A program made the translations under genes and the position numbers. A stretch of DNA of 64,000 nt from contig NZ_BPIM01000001.1 in assembly GCF_026004115.1 (NCBI RefSeq), forward strand, positions 1 through 64,000, given 5' to 3'. Shown one piece after another: positions 9,830 through 18,668 of this stretch; the first letter of the stretch is position 1, and each line of letters begins with the position of its first letter. The notes under the pieces were generated by a model. It was given only the letters and a program-made list of their open reading frames with translations, searched no databases and was not told where the DNA came from. The stretch comes from Meiothermus sp. (lineage in GTDB: Bacteria; Deinococcota; Deinococci; Deinococcales; Thermaceae).

Positions 9830-11199
9830 AGCATTATCACCTGATGGGTATTGGGGGCATTAGCATGAGCGGGCTGGCCCGCATTCTACGCAAGGACGGA
9901 CACCGGGTCAGCGGCTGCGATAGCCAGCTTTCCGACCTGACCCGCCAGCTCGAGCGCGAAGGCATCCAGGTCTACCAGGGCCATAGCCCATCGCACCTCG
10001 AGGGAGTAGAGGTGCTGGTCGCCTCCACCGCCATCAAGGACAGCGAGCCTGAACTGGCCACCGCCCACACCCTGGGCATCCCGGTCTGGCGGCGGATTCA
10101 GGTGGTGGCCGAAATCTTGCGCGGGGGTTACAGCCTGGGCGTAACCGGCTCCCACGGCAAGACCAGCACCACCTCCATGTTGGCCAGCATTTTCATTGCA
10201 GCCCAGAGCGACCCCACGGTGCTGCTCGGGGCTGAGCTGGGCCTGATTGGCGGCAGCGCCAAGGTGGGCTCCGGACGCTACCGCATTGCCGAGGTAGACG
10301 AGTCCGACCCCCTGTTTCGCTTTTTGCAGCTTGACGTGGCGGTGATCACCAACCTCGAGGCCGACCACGTGTCGCCCGACGGGCTGGCCCGCCCCAACTA
10401 CCACACCTCCTTTGAAGTACTCCAGGACGCCGTACACTCTTTTGCCAGCCGGGCCGGGCACATCATCTACAACGGCGAACCCCGCTGGCGCTTGTTGGAT
10501 CAGCTCACCCAGGGCCGCCCCCGCAGCAGCTTTGGCTTAGAGGAGGGCGACTGCCACGCCGCCAATATTGCCCTCGAGCCTTTCGGCAGCCAGTTTGAGC
10601 TGGTCTGGCAGGGCCAAACCCTGGGCAGGGTGCGCCTGCAAGTGCCCGGCGAGCACAACATCAGCAACGCCCTGGCCGCCTCGGCTGCCGCCATCGTGGC
10701 GGGGGTTCCCTTCGAGGCCATCCGGGAGGGGCTTTTGCAGTACACCGGGGCCAGCCGCCGCTTTGAAAAGGTGGGTGAACTCAACGGAGCCCTGGTTGTG
10801 GACGACTACGCCCACAACGCCACCAAACTTTTTGCTTTGCTCAAAGCGGCCCGCAACACCGGCCTGCGGGTACGGGCGGTCTTCCAGCCCCACCGCTATG
10901 GGCGCAGCGAGCAGGAGTGGCCCCTCTACGCCAAGGCCCTCGAGCAGTCCGACGAGGCCCTGATTCTCGATGTCTACAGCGCCGAGGAAACCCCCCTTAG
11001 CCTTTCCAGCGCCCAGATTGCCGGGCGCATGCTGGAACACCTGCATGCGCGGGGACACCAGGCCCGCTACGACAGTTGGGAGAACATTCTCAGCTACCTG
11101 CACCAGACCGCAACCCAGGGCGATCTGATTCTGACCATTGGGGCCGGGAGCGTCTCGAGGCTGGGGCGCCTGCTGGTAGCCCAAAAGGAGGCCGTATGA
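9826..11199 (+). CDS. murC: UDP-MurNAc--L-alanine ligase MurC
   Basis: 457 residues. The N-terminal GIGGISMSGLARIL is the MurC Rossmann loop. The P-loop GVTGSHGKTSTTSML is at about 105-119, and VDDYAHNATKL in the C-terminal domain is the family's DDYAHxP-like block. It adds L-Ala to UDP-MurNAc, the first peptide step. The GTG start overlaps the murG stop (GTGTGA), consistent with coupling. The gene sits directly before murB, as usual. Confidence 0.95.
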   Translation: MKHYHLMGIGGISMSGLARILRKDGHRVSGCDSQLSDLTRQLEREGIQVYQGHSPSHLEGVEVLVASTAIKDSEPELATAHTLGIPVWRRIQVVAEILRGGYSLGVTGSHGKTSTTSMLASIFIAAQSDPTVLLGAELGLIGGSAKVGSGRYRIAEVDESDPLFRFLQLDVAVITNLEADHVSPDGLARPNYHTSFEVLQDAVHSFASRAGHIIYNGEPRWRLLDQLTQGRPRSSFGLEEGDCHAANIALEPFGSQFELVWQGQTLGRVRLQVPGEHNISNALAASAAAIVAGVPFEAIREGLLQYTGASRRFEKVGELNGALVVDDYAHNATKLFALLKAARNTGLRVRAVFQPHRYGRSEQEWPLYAKALEQSDEALILDVYSAEETPLSLSSAQIAGRMLEHLHARGHQARYDSWENILSYLHQTATQGDLILTIGAGSVSRLGRLLVAQKEAV

Positions 11200-11257
11200 C
11201 CGGGGTCTGGTGCAGAGGGACTGGGCACAGGGAAGGCCACAGATGCGAGGTACTGCT

Positions 11258-12094
11258 GTGAAAATAGCCCGTCTGCCGCTTGCCAGGCTCACCACCATCG
11301 GGGTGGGGGGAGAGGCCGAGGTCTGGACGGTCGAAACCCTGGCCGACCTCAAAGAAGCCACCCAGGCCCCCTACCGGGTGCTGGGCAACGGCTCCAACCT
11401 GCTGGTTTCGGATGACGGTGTACCGGAGCGGGTGATCCGGCTTGCGGGCGAGTTTGCCCTGTGGAACCCCGACCTCTCGGGCTGGGTGGGGGCCGGGGCA
11501 CTGGTGCCCAGCCTGCTACAAGCCTCTGCACGGCTGGGCCTGAGCGGCCTCGAGGGCCTGCACGGCGTGCCAGCCCAGGTAGGGGGAGCGGTCAAAATGA
11601 ATGCCGGTACCCGTTTCGGCGAGATGGCCGATGCCTTGGAGGAAGTGGAGCTATTCCACGATGGCGGCTTGCATTGCTACCGGCCCTCGGAACTGGGCTT
11701 CCGGTATCGGCATTCCGAGTTGCCCGAAGGTAGCCTTGTGACAAGGGTCAAGCTCAAACTGAACCCCTCCAGCGAAGAAGCAGTGCGGGCCAGGATAGCC
11801 TTGGTAGATGCAGCCCGCAAAGGCCAGCCCAAAAGGAAAAGTGCGGGTTGCGCCTTCAAGAACCCGCCCGGCGACTCGGCAGGTCGTTTGATCGATGTGA
11901 GGGGTCTCAAAGGAACCACGGTGGGTAAAGCCATGATCAGCCTCGAGCACGGCAACTTTCTGGTGAATCTTGGAGGGGCGACCGCCGCCGAGATGTATGC
12001 CCTGATCCGCAAGGTTCAAGCCGTGCTGCCGCTGGAGGTGGAGTGGGAGATCTGGGGCGAGATTAAGCCCGCCGAAGCGGAGGTGAGCCGATGA
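11258..12094 (+). CDS. murB: UDP-N-acetylenolpyruvoylglucosamine reductase MurB (type II)
   Basis: 278 residues. FAD-binding motifs YRVLGNGSNLL and GLSGLEGLHGVPAQVGGAVKMNAG are followed by KRKSAGCAFKNPPG, with the Ser that protonates the substrate enol, and ISLEHGNF. It closely resembles the Thermus MurB enzymes, which are of the short type lacking the extra E. coli loop. The GTG at 11258 has GCGAGG about 7 bases upstream and aligns with the Thermus start; in-frame ATGs at 11210 and 11243 would give longer forms. It reduces UDP-GlcNAc-enolpyruvate to UDP-MurNAc. Confidence 0.93.
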   Translation: MKIARLPLARLTTIGVGGEAEVWTVETLADLKEATQAPYRVLGNGSNLLVSDDGVPERVIRLAGEFALWNPDLSGWVGAGALVPSLLQASARLGLSGLEGLHGVPAQVGGAVKMNAGTRFGEMADALEEVELFHDGGLHCYRPSELGFRYRHSELPEGSLVTRVKLKLNPSSEEAVRARIALVDAARKGQPKRKSAGCAFKNPPGDSAGRLIDVRGLKGTTVGKAMISLEHGNFLVNLGGATAAEMYALIRKVQAVLPLEVEWEIWGEIKPAEAEVSR

Positions 12095-12233
12095 AAATGC
12101 GCATGGCAGCCGGGGCGCGCTGGTGGGTCAGGAATGCCCGGGGCCCTTCATCCCCCGCGCTATGCCACCGCTCAATCTACGGAAGGTCAAGGTTTCCGAG
12201 CGTTGCCGGAGCACGCGCAGAAAGGTGGTGGGG

Positions 12234-12863
12234 ATGATCCGAGCGGTTCTGATTGCCTTGCTGCTGGCCTCTTTGGGGGTAGGTTCATATGTGGCGCTGC
12301 CCATCGAGCAGGTCGAAATTGTGGGCAACCAGCAGCTATCCCGGCCCGAGATCGAGCAACTGACCGGCCTAAAGCCCGGCCGCCCCTGGCTGTGGGCCTG
12401 GCCCTCTAGGCTCGAGCCCCTCAAGAAAAACCCCTGGGTCAAATCCGCTGTGCTCGAGCGCCCCGCGCCGGGCCGGTTGCGCATAGTGCTGGAAGAGCGT
12501 GCCTCCATCGCCAATCTGGTTCAGGGGCATCAGCGCTATGGCCTGAGCGTCGATGGCGTGCTGTTGCCGGGTGCGCCCACACGGGGTCCGGTGCTCGAGG
12601 GCCGGGGCGAACTCCCCATTGCCGACTTGCTTTTGCTGATGCAGACTTTTCCAGATGCCCAGCGCATCCGCTACAGCGTCGCGGGTTATCAGGTCGTAGC
12701 GCCAAACCTTAATGCTTGGGCCAGGAACGTCAGAGAGTTGCAAGATTGGGCCAAAGCCCGCAGAATAGGCAAAAGTGACGCAAGCAACCCTCTTGCGCAC
12801 CCCGGCGCTTCGCCGGAAAGCCGTATCTATGTGTATTCCTGGGGGGTGAGTGCTCGCCGATGA
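12234..12863 (+). CDS. ftsQ: FtsQ/DivIB-type division protein (POTRA domain)
   Basis: About 209 residues: one membrane segment near residues 5-22, then a POTRA-like domain opening with IEQVEIVGNQQLSRPEIEQL and containing KKNPWVKSAVLER and RPAPGRLRIVLEER, the FtsQ pattern. FtsQ links early and late divisome proteins in the periplasm. The start is uncertain. ATG 12234 has AAAGG 8 bases upstream; in-frame ATGs at 12162 and 12123 would add a basic cytoplasmic tail, which FtsQ often has, but have no visible ribosome site. The stop overlaps the ftsA start by ATGA. Confidence 0.85.
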   Translation: MIRAVLIALLLASLGVGSYVALPIEQVEIVGNQQLSRPEIEQLTGLKPGRPWLWAWPSRLEPLKKNPWVKSAVLERPAPGRLRIVLEERASIANLVQGHQRYGLSVDGVLLPGAPTRGPVLEGRGELPIADLLLLMQTFPDAQRIRYSVAGYQVVAPNLNAWARNVRELQDWAKARRIGKSDASNPLAHPGASPESRIYVYSWGVSARR

Positions 12864-14137
12864 TTCTCGTAGGTTTAGATGTAGGAACCACCAAAGTGAC
12901 TGCGGTCATCGGTGAACTGTCTTCGGATGGCATCCTGGACATCATCGGAGAAGGCACCGTTCCCTCCCATGGCCTTCGGCGCGGGGTGGTGACCAACCTC
13001 GAGCGCACCACCGAGTCCATCCGCCAGGCCATCTTCCAGGCCGAGCGGGTGGCCGGGGTCAAGGCCGAGCGGGTCTGGGTGGGCGTGGCCGGGGCCCATG
13101 TCCGCAGCGTGACCAGCCACGGCCTGGCGGCCATCCGGCGCGGCCAGCAAATTACCGTAACCGATGTCGAACGGGCCATCGAACAGGCCAAAGCCTACCC
13201 CTTCGAGGGCGACTACGAACTCATCCACGCACTGCCCCTGGAGTTCCGCGTGGACGGACAGGAGGGCATCCGCGACCCCATCGGCATGGCCGGGGTGCGC
13301 CTGGAGGTCGACGTACATCTCGTCGCGGGTAGCAAGGGCCCCCTCACCAACCTGCGCAAAGCGGTCGAAGATGCCGGCCTCGAGCTGCAGGGCATGGTTC
13401 TGCAGGCCTACGCCTCCGGGCTGGCCGTACTCTCGCCCGAGGAGCTCTCCATGACCGTGATGCTGGTGGACATCGGCGGGGGAACCACCGATGTGGCGGT
13501 GTTCCGCCAGGGGCGGTTGGCCCACTCGGCGGTCATTCCCCTGGGCGGTGACCACGTCTCGCAAGACATCGCCAAGCTGCTGCAAATTCCGGTAGAGGAA
13601 GCCGAGCGGGTGGCCAAAAAGTATGGCGCCGCCCTGCCCGAGCTGGCCGACCCCGAGCTGGTCTTGGAAGTGAGCCAGGAGGGGGCCGCACAAATCTCCT
13701 ACCAGGCCCCCGACTTAGCCCGCATCATCCGCCCGCGCCTGCGCGAGATCCTGCACCTGGCCCGCCAGAGCGTGGACGAAGCCCTGGGGCCGCTGGAAAT
13801 TACCGTGGGCAAGGTCATCGTGACCGGCGGTGCTAGCATGGTGCGCGGCCTGGAAGAACTGGCCCGCAAGCAGTTTAACCTGCCCGTGCGGCTGGGCAAG
13901 CCCCTGGGCGTGCAGGGGCTCACCGATGTGGTGGCCTCCCCGACCCATGCCACAGCGGTGGGGCTGGTTCGCCATGCCGCCAACCTGGCCGCCCAGGCGC
14001 CCCTACCCCGCGGGCACCGTCCGGGCCGTAGCAAAACCAGCCCGGCCAGCAAACCCGTTCTCAACACCGAAGGAGCAGCCAATGCTGCAAGCGGGCTGTG
14101 GGAGCGCATCAAAGGTATGTTCAAGAACTTTTTTTAG
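12860..14137 (+). CDS. ftsA: FtsA, actin-like membrane tether for FtsZ
   Basis: 425 residues of the actin/Hsp70 ATPase fold. Phosphate-1 loop GLDVGTTKVTAVIGE is at the N-terminus, the FtsA-specific 1C subdomain follows (VTSHGLAAIRRGQQITVTDV), then phosphate-2 VDIGGGTTDVAVF and adenosine motif VTGGASMVRGLEELA. The C-terminus, ERIKGMFKNFF, is a typical amphipathic membrane-targeting helix after a flexible linker. It anchors FtsZ filaments to the membrane. The start overlaps ftsQ by ATGA; ftsZ begins 61 bases downstream. Confidence 0.95.
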   Translation: MILVGLDVGTTKVTAVIGELSSDGILDIIGEGTVPSHGLRRGVVTNLERTTESIRQAIFQAERVAGVKAERVWVGVAGAHVRSVTSHGLAAIRRGQQITVTDVERAIEQAKAYPFEGDYELIHALPLEFRVDGQEGIRDPIGMAGVRLEVDVHLVAGSKGPLTNLRKAVEDAGLELQGMVLQAYASGLAVLSPEELSMTVMLVDIGGGTTDVAVFRQGRLAHSAVIPLGGDHVSQDIAKLLQIPVEEAERVAKKYGAALPELADPELVLEVSQEGAAQISYQAPDLARIIRPRLREILHLARQSVDEALGPLEITVGKVIVTGGASMVRGLEELARKQFNLPVRLGKPLGVQGLTDVVASPTHATAVGLVRHAANLAAQAPLPRGHRPGRSKTSPASKPVLNTEGAANAASGLWERIKGMFKNFF

Positions 14138-14197
14138 CGGGAGTTTCGTATCGGCTCGAAGCACTGAAGCAACCAGCAGAGGGTACCAGGAGAGATT

Positions 14198-15262
14198 ATG
14201 GGTGACGTACAAATCAAGGTAATTGGTCTCGGTGGTGCAGGCAACAACGCAGTCAATCGCATGATTGAATCGGGGCTTACCGGTGTGGAGTTTATTGCCG
14301 CCAACACCGATGCCCAGGTTCTGGCGACCAGCCTGGCCGATGTACGCATCCAGCTGGGCGACAAACTGACCCGCGGGCTGGGGGCTGGCGCCAACCCCGA
14401 GATCGGCGAGAAAGCAGCTCAGGAAGCCGAAGAGCTGGTAGGCGAATACCTCGAGGGCGCCGACATGGTCTTCATTACCGCCGGGATGGGCGGCGGTACT
14501 GGCACCGGAAGTGCCCCAGTGGTGGCGCAAATTGCCAAGAGCCTGGGGGCCCTCACGGTAGGGGTCGTCACCCGCCCCTTTTCGTGGGAGGGCCCCCGTC
14601 GCCTGCGGGCCGCCGAGGATGGCATCAAGCGCCTGCGCGAACAAGTAGACGCCATGGTGGTCATCTCCAACGACCGGCTGCTGGGTGCGCTGGACAAAAA
14701 GGTCTCGGCCAAGGATGCCTTTATGATTGCCGACCGGGTGCTCTACCACGGGGTAAAGGGCATCACCGATGTCATCAACCTGCCCGGCCAGATCAACCTC
14801 GACTTCGCTGATGTACGCACCCTGCTCACCGGCGCCGGCCAGGTCTTGATGGGCATAGGGGCGGGCCGGGGCGAAAACAAAGTGCAGGAGGCCGCCCAGT
14901 CGGCCATCCAGAGCCCCTTGCTGGACCGCTCGGTAGATGGGGCCCGTAAGCTCCTGGTCAATGTGGTGGGCGACGAGGACATCTCGCTGATGGAAGCCAG
15001 CAGCGTGGTGGAGCATATCCGCGAAGCCACCGGCATGGAAGACGTGGACGTGCTCTATGGCCTCACCTACGACAACCGGGCCCAGGACGAGATGCGCGTC
15101 ATCTTGATCGCCGCAGGCTTCAACGAGAGCGCTGTGGTGGCCAAGCCTGGGGGTCGGCCCCTTATGGACTTCCCTACCAGCAACGTGGATGTCGGCAACT
15201 TCGACATCCCCGCCTTTATCCGCTACGGTGACGGCGACTACCCCCCCAAAAGGGGCAACTGA
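14198..15262 (+). CDS. ftsZ: FtsZ, tubulin-like division GTPase
   Basis: 354 residues. GTP-binding tubulin signature [10 protein letters not shown] at 98-107, N-terminal [14 protein letters not shown], synergy loop region [13 protein letters not shown], and a C-terminal conserved peptide [10 protein letters not shown] after a short linker; this peptide binds FtsA. FtsZ polymerises into the Z-ring that recruits the divisome. AGGAGAG about 8 bases upstream supports the ATG. It is the last gene of the dcw operon. No obvious intrinsic terminator follows in the 75-bp gap to ruvC. Confidence 0.97.
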   Translation: MGDVQIKVIGLGGAGNNAVNRMIESGLTGVEFIAANTDAQVLATSLADVRIQLGDKLTRGLGAGANPEIGEKAAQEAEELVGEYLEGADMVFITAGMGGGTGTGSAPVVAQIAKSLGALTVGVVTRPFSWEGPRRLRAAEDGIKRLREQVDAMVVISNDRLLGALDKKVSAKDAFMIADRVLYHGVKGITDVINLPGQINLDFADVRTLLTGAGQVLMGIGAGRGENKVQEAAQSAIQSPLLDRSVDGARKLLVNVVGDEDISLMEASSVVEHIREATGMEDVDVLYGLTYDNRAQDEMRVILIAAGFNESAVVAKPGGRPLMDFPTSNVDVGNFDIPAFIRYGDGDYPPKRGN

Positions 15263-15337
15263 TTTTGCGCCAGTAGCGGATCGCTAATTGCTTATAAAGC
15301 AGTTTCGCTATCAACTATTTGCCTTCAGCTATGAGCG

Positions 15338-15832
15338 ATGGTTGTCTTAGGCATTGACCCCGGCATCACCAACCTGGGCCTGGGGGTGGTGGAGCAGGTC
15401 GGTAAGCGGGCACGGATGCTCCATGCTGAGGTGGTCAAGACGAGCCACGGTGAAACAGCACCGGCTAGGGTAGGCCGACTCTACCGGGCTGTTTACCAGG
15501 CTGCCGTCGCCTTCCGGCCCCAGGCCATCGCGGTAGAGGAGCAATATTTCTACCGGCAAAACGAACTGGCCTACAAGGTGGGCTGGGCCATGGGGGCGGT
15601 GTTTCTGGTAGCCGATCAACTCGCCATTCCGGTCTATGGCTATGGGCCGCCCAAAGTCAAACAGGCCCTGGTGGGTAATGGCCAGGCCGACAAGCACCAG
15701 GTGGCCTATATGGTACGGGCAATTTTGGGCCTAAAGACCCTCCCCAAGCCCACCCACTTAGCCGATGCGCTGGCCATCGCCCTGACCCATTGTTTTTACC
15801 ATCCGCTTGGGTCAAATAAACCGCTAAGCTGA
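15338..15832 (+). CDS. ruvC: Holliday junction resolvase RuvC
   Basis: 164 residues, standard length. Catalytic acidic residues lie in GIDPG near residue 7, AVEEQYF near 68, and HLADALAIAL near 141-150. It cleaves Holliday junctions bound by RuvAB. The ATG at 15338 gives the normal MVVLGIDPG N-terminus. There is no good ribosome binding site. It lies on the same strand as ftsZ and may be read from it or from a weak promoter in the gap. Confidence 0.94.
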   Translation: MVVLGIDPGITNLGLGVVEQVGKRARMLHAEVVKTSHGETAPARVGRLYRAVYQAAVAFRPQAIAVEEQYFYRQNELAYKVGWAMGAVFLVADQLAIPVYGYGPPKVKQALVGNGQADKHQVAYMVRAILGLKTLPKPTHLADALAIALTHCFYHPLGSNKPLS

Positions 15833-15847
15833 TGGCTTGGTTTTAGA

Positions 15848-17239
15848 ATGCAACCCGTTATGAGACGTCTTGTTTGGGTTGTGCTTATCGCAACAGTGGG
15901 AGGGCTGGGATTCTCCCAAGGTGTTCGCAGCCTGGGTATGGCAGGTCTGGTGCTGCCCGGCCCCGGCGCAGCTTACCTGAACCCGGCTTATGCGGCCTTT
16001 CCGGGGGGGCTATATGGTGCTGACCAGGGTTTTCAACTACCCATTGGGTTGTTGGGCCTGGTTTTACGGCCTGAAAGCAACCCCCTGCCCGCTCTGGGGG
16101 GTCTGTCAAACCTTACCGACGAGAATAGCCCCTTCGACCTGCTCTCCTTCTACGATCAGGTCACGCACCTGGGCGAGTTCCTGATCAACCCGGCCTCCTC
16201 GAGGGCCTTCATCAACCCCAATACGGGCTACCCCGAAATTCAAATAAAGGTCAGTGCAAGCGGTATCCAAATCACCGACTACCAGGGCAACCCCATCCAG
16301 CTCGACCTCGGCCTGGGTACCCCAACCGGTGTGGCCAGCAACAAAGGTCTTACACCGGCCCCACTCTTTCGCATACCGGTGAGCCTGGAAAACAATCTCT
16401 TCCTGGATTTTGGCCTTTTCGCGGGGGGCTTTGGCCTGGGCCTTTCGCCCAACGATAGCCTTCGCCAGGCTTTGCAGAGCGGCCAGCTCCAGCCCAGCAC
16501 CGAGTATGCCCTCAACCTGACCGGAACGGCACAAGCGGGCATCAGTGTGGGATTTGGCTATGCCACCCGGCTACCCGATGTACCCATCCCCGACTTCGGC
16601 CCGGCCAAGTTGTATGTCGGCACCCGGGGAGAGGCTTTCTACGGGCTGGCCTACCTCGAGGGCAGCTTCAGTGCGGGCGTCCAGACCGATGCCCAGGGCC
16701 AGTTCGACCCCAACCAGCCGCCGGTCTACCGGGGTAACGTGTTTTACACCATTCCCGGTAATGGTAACGGTTTTGGGGCCCGGGCCGACATCGGCGTGGT
16801 CATGGAAGCCCAGGGCACCACGGTGGGGCTGGGCATCCGCAACGCGCTGGGCTTCACCCGCTGGAGCGGTACCGAGCTGCACTGGGATGGCACCTCCAGC
16901 AACCCCATCTCGGCCCAGGGCGAGCGCAGCAGCTTTGGCTTTGTGCCTGCATTCTTCCTGAATGCCGCTACCCGGGTACCCCTCGAGGTCGGCGCTTTGA
17001 TGGTAGGAGGCGATCTGGGCTACGAGTCTGGCCTCTATGGCCGGGTGGGCGGCGAGTTCAGCCTGGGGCCCGCCCGCTTCCGGGCCGGGCTGGGCTTCGA
17101 CAACGGCTTCCGCTTTGGGTTGGGAGCGGGGTTTGTAGGACCAGGGTTCACACTAGATGCGGCCCTGACCACCCACCGCGCCCCCATTGTGGGCAACACT
17201 GTGTTTGGTATCGCCCTCAGCCTGGGCTTGGGGTTTTGA
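15848..17239 (+). CDS. Outer-membrane beta-barrel protein, PorV/TraF-like
   Basis: 463 residues. A Sec signal peptide (MRRLVWVVLIATVGGLGFSQG, counted from the second Met at 15860) is followed by GVRSLGMAGLVLPGPGAAYLNPAYAAF. That opening is typical of the TraF/PorV/FadL-like barrel families, which start with SLGMGGA...NPA. The remainder alternates short polar and hydrophobic strands rich in Gly and aromatic residues, and the chain ends in LSLGLGF, with the terminal Phe expected of an outer-membrane barrel. Function is not known. TAGAAT at 15844-15849 may be a -10 box just before the start. The next gene, a lipoprotein, begins 8 bases after its stop and is probably co-expressed. Confidence 0.75.
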   Translation: MQPVMRRLVWVVLIATVGGLGFSQGVRSLGMAGLVLPGPGAAYLNPAYAAFPGGLYGADQGFQLPIGLLGLVLRPESNPLPALGGLSNLTDENSPFDLLSFYDQVTHLGEFLINPASSRAFINPNTGYPEIQIKVSASGIQITDYQGNPIQLDLGLGTPTGVASNKGLTPAPLFRIPVSLENNLFLDFGLFAGGFGLGLSPNDSLRQALQSGQLQPSTEYALNLTGTAQAGISVGFGYATRLPDVPIPDFGPAKLYVGTRGEAFYGLAYLEGSFSAGVQTDAQGQFDPNQPPVYRGNVFYTIPGNGNGFGARADIGVVMEAQGTTVGLGIRNALGFTRWSGTELHWDGTSSNPISAQGERSSFGFVPAFFLNAATRVPLEVGALMVGGDLGYESGLYGRVGGEFSLGPARFRAGLGFDNGFRFGLGAGFVGPGFTLDAALTTHRAPIVGNTVFGIALSLGLGF

Positions 17240-17247
17240 GGTGAAAC

Positions 17248-17799
17248 ATGCCTAGACTTGCTCTTATTGCTCTAATCTTGCTGCTGGCGGCGTGCAGTGC
17301 TGCGACTCGCTATGTCATCGACGTCAATGTCCTCAGTTTTATTCCGCAAAACCAGCGTAGCATCACCATTCCTACCGGCTATTACCTGGCGGTTTACCCG
17401 GGCCTCGAGGGCCAGCTGGTACCCCTCCCCCTAAGCCTGGATATCCTCGAGCGCGGTCAGATCGCCGTTCAGGCTAGCGTAACCAATACCGGAACTTTAC
17501 CCCTAACAGGCAGCTACGAGATAAGACTGGCCCCGGAGAGCGACACCAATCTCAACGATAACAGCGGTGGGGATGTGGGCCTAGGCAGCACCAGTTTGAA
17601 TGTGGCGGCTGGACAAAGCCAGTCTATTGAGACCACCATTCAACTTAGCACCAACCAGAACAGCACCGCGTTCAATATCATTAAGTCGGGCTCTTTCCGA
17701 ATTGCCATTCGGGTCGAAGTTAACAGTAGCGGCGGCCGTTTTGATCTTACCGGCGCACGTGTAAGTGTTACCGGGCGGCCTTTTGCCGTTATTAAGTGA
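17248..17799 (+). CDS. Putative lipoprotein, beta-rich
   Basis: 183 residues. The N-terminus MPRLALIALILLLAAC is a lipoprotein signal with lipobox LAAC (Cys16). The mature part is Ser/Thr/Asn-rich and looks like an immunoglobulin-like or CARDB-type beta sandwich (AVQASVTNTGTLPLTGSYEI, ETTIQLSTNQN, GSFRIAIRVEVN). GAGGTGA precedes the ATG, and only 8 bases separate it from the upstream barrel gene, so the pair is likely an operon. Possibly a periplasmic partner of the barrel protein; no function is recognised. Confidence 0.75.
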   Translation: MPRLALIALILLLAACSAATRYVIDVNVLSFIPQNQRSITIPTGYYLAVYPGLEGQLVPLPLSLDILERGQIAVQASVTNTGTLPLTGSYEIRLAPESDTNLNDNSGGDVGLGSTSLNVAAGQSQSIETTIQLSTNQNSTAFNIIKSGSFRIAIRVEVNSSGGRFDLTGARVSVTGRPFAVIK

Positions 17800-17817
17800 A
17801 GAAAAACCGACCCTGGT

Positions 17818-18237
17818 TTACCGAGCTTCGCTCACCTGGCGTTGGGCTAGCACAATTTCCTTGGTAGGAATCCGGCTGTGGATGAACCAGAAGCCCACCA
17901 GCCCCACCCCCAATACCAGCACCTTGACCCAAACAACTGGGATAAAAAAGATGGCGCTGGTTAGGGCAAAAAAACTCAGCATGCACAGCGCGAAAATCTT
18001 AGCCCTGCGGGACATACCCAGCCCGTTGCGGTAATCCCGCACGATGGGCCCCACTTTGGGCAGGCCGAGGATCCAGTTAAGAAACCGCTGGCTGCTCCGT
18101 GAAAAAAAGTAAGCCGCCAGGATAAAAAACACCGTGGAGGGCATCCCCGGTACCACTGTGCCGACAAAGCCCAGTCCTGCAAAGAAAAAGCCCAACGATA
18201 ACCAAAGCGGACGAAGCGGATTGATGGACGGCTTCAT
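17818..18237 (-). CDS. DUF454 (YbaN-like) inner-membrane protein
   Basis: 139 residues with about four membrane segments. The opening WLSLGFFFAGLGFVGTVVPGMPST and the following FFILAAYFFSRSSQRFLNWIL match DUF454/YbaN proteins, whose function is unknown. GAGAAG upstream of the ATG at 18237 may be its ribosome site. It converges on the lipoprotein gene, with 18 bases between the two stops. Confidence 0.85.
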   Translation of the reverse strand: MKPSINPLRPLWLSLGFFFAGLGFVGTVVPGMPSTVFFILAAYFFSRSSQRFLNWILGLPKVGPIVRDYRNGLGMSRRAKIFALCMLSFFALTSAIFFIPVVWVKVLVLGVGLVGFWFIHSRIPTKEIVLAQRQVSEAR

Positions 18238-18296
18238 AACTTCTCAACAGTATGCCAAAAAACCTCTAGGGATAAATGTACCCGAACCCCTGGCCC

Positions 18297-18559
18297 AGGA
18301 TCGGTGCGTGAACCCTCGCAAACCCCAGCCAGGAGCGGTTCCCACGAATATCCCACACCACATCCTTTGGAAGCTAGGGCGTGTGGGGTAATTTACGCTG
18401 CATCGCGTGTAGCGTAAATGTGGGAAACGCAAAGGAGCACTTCAAGCGCATTGTATTGCAAAAAATGCTCGAAGGTAGGTGACCTGGCCGGGTGTTATGC
18501 CCCCTCCTAGCCTCCCCCGCTGGGGGGAAGGCGCGGTTTTACTTTGTGCACCGGCCCTG
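18297..18559. repeat. Inverted-repeat element, copy A (host family)
   Basis: This fills most of a gene-free stretch at 18238-18668. Its ends are imperfect inverted repeats (CAGGATCGGTG at 18297-18307, CACCGGCCCTG at 18549-18559). The interior matches the element at 27440-28157 in three blocks: 18305-18333, 18437-18503 and 18508-18559. The other copy has 11/11 matching ends. The part 18335-18430 is absent from that copy and is a separate insertion. No reading frame is present, so it looks like a non-autonomous (MITE-like) element or a structured intergenic repeat. Confidence 0.65.
18335..18430. repeat. 96-bp structured insertion inside repeat copy A
   Basis: Ends GCGGTTCCCAC (18335-18345) and GTGGGAAACGC (18420-18430) pair at 10 of 11 positions. 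Between them are two further perfect inverted repeats: CCCACAC/GTGTGGG (18352-18358, 18381-18387) and ATTTACGCT/AGCGTAAAT (18391-18399, 18411-18419). The strand can therefore fold as a three-way junction. The segment is missing from the related repeat at 27440, where the flanks join directly. Confidence 0.6.
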
Positions 18560-18668
18560 ACCTCTGGCCTGAAACCATACCCACGCTTGGCGGCTTCTAC
18601 ATATCCCCTCAAAAATTCATCAGCCGATGGTGGTCGGCTGATGGTTGACAGGCTTATTTCAAAGCGCC

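Noticed and set aside
12091-12236. Small gene starting at the ATGA overlap with murB
   Set aside because: About 47 codons of basic low-complexity product; more likely a spacer before ftsQ.
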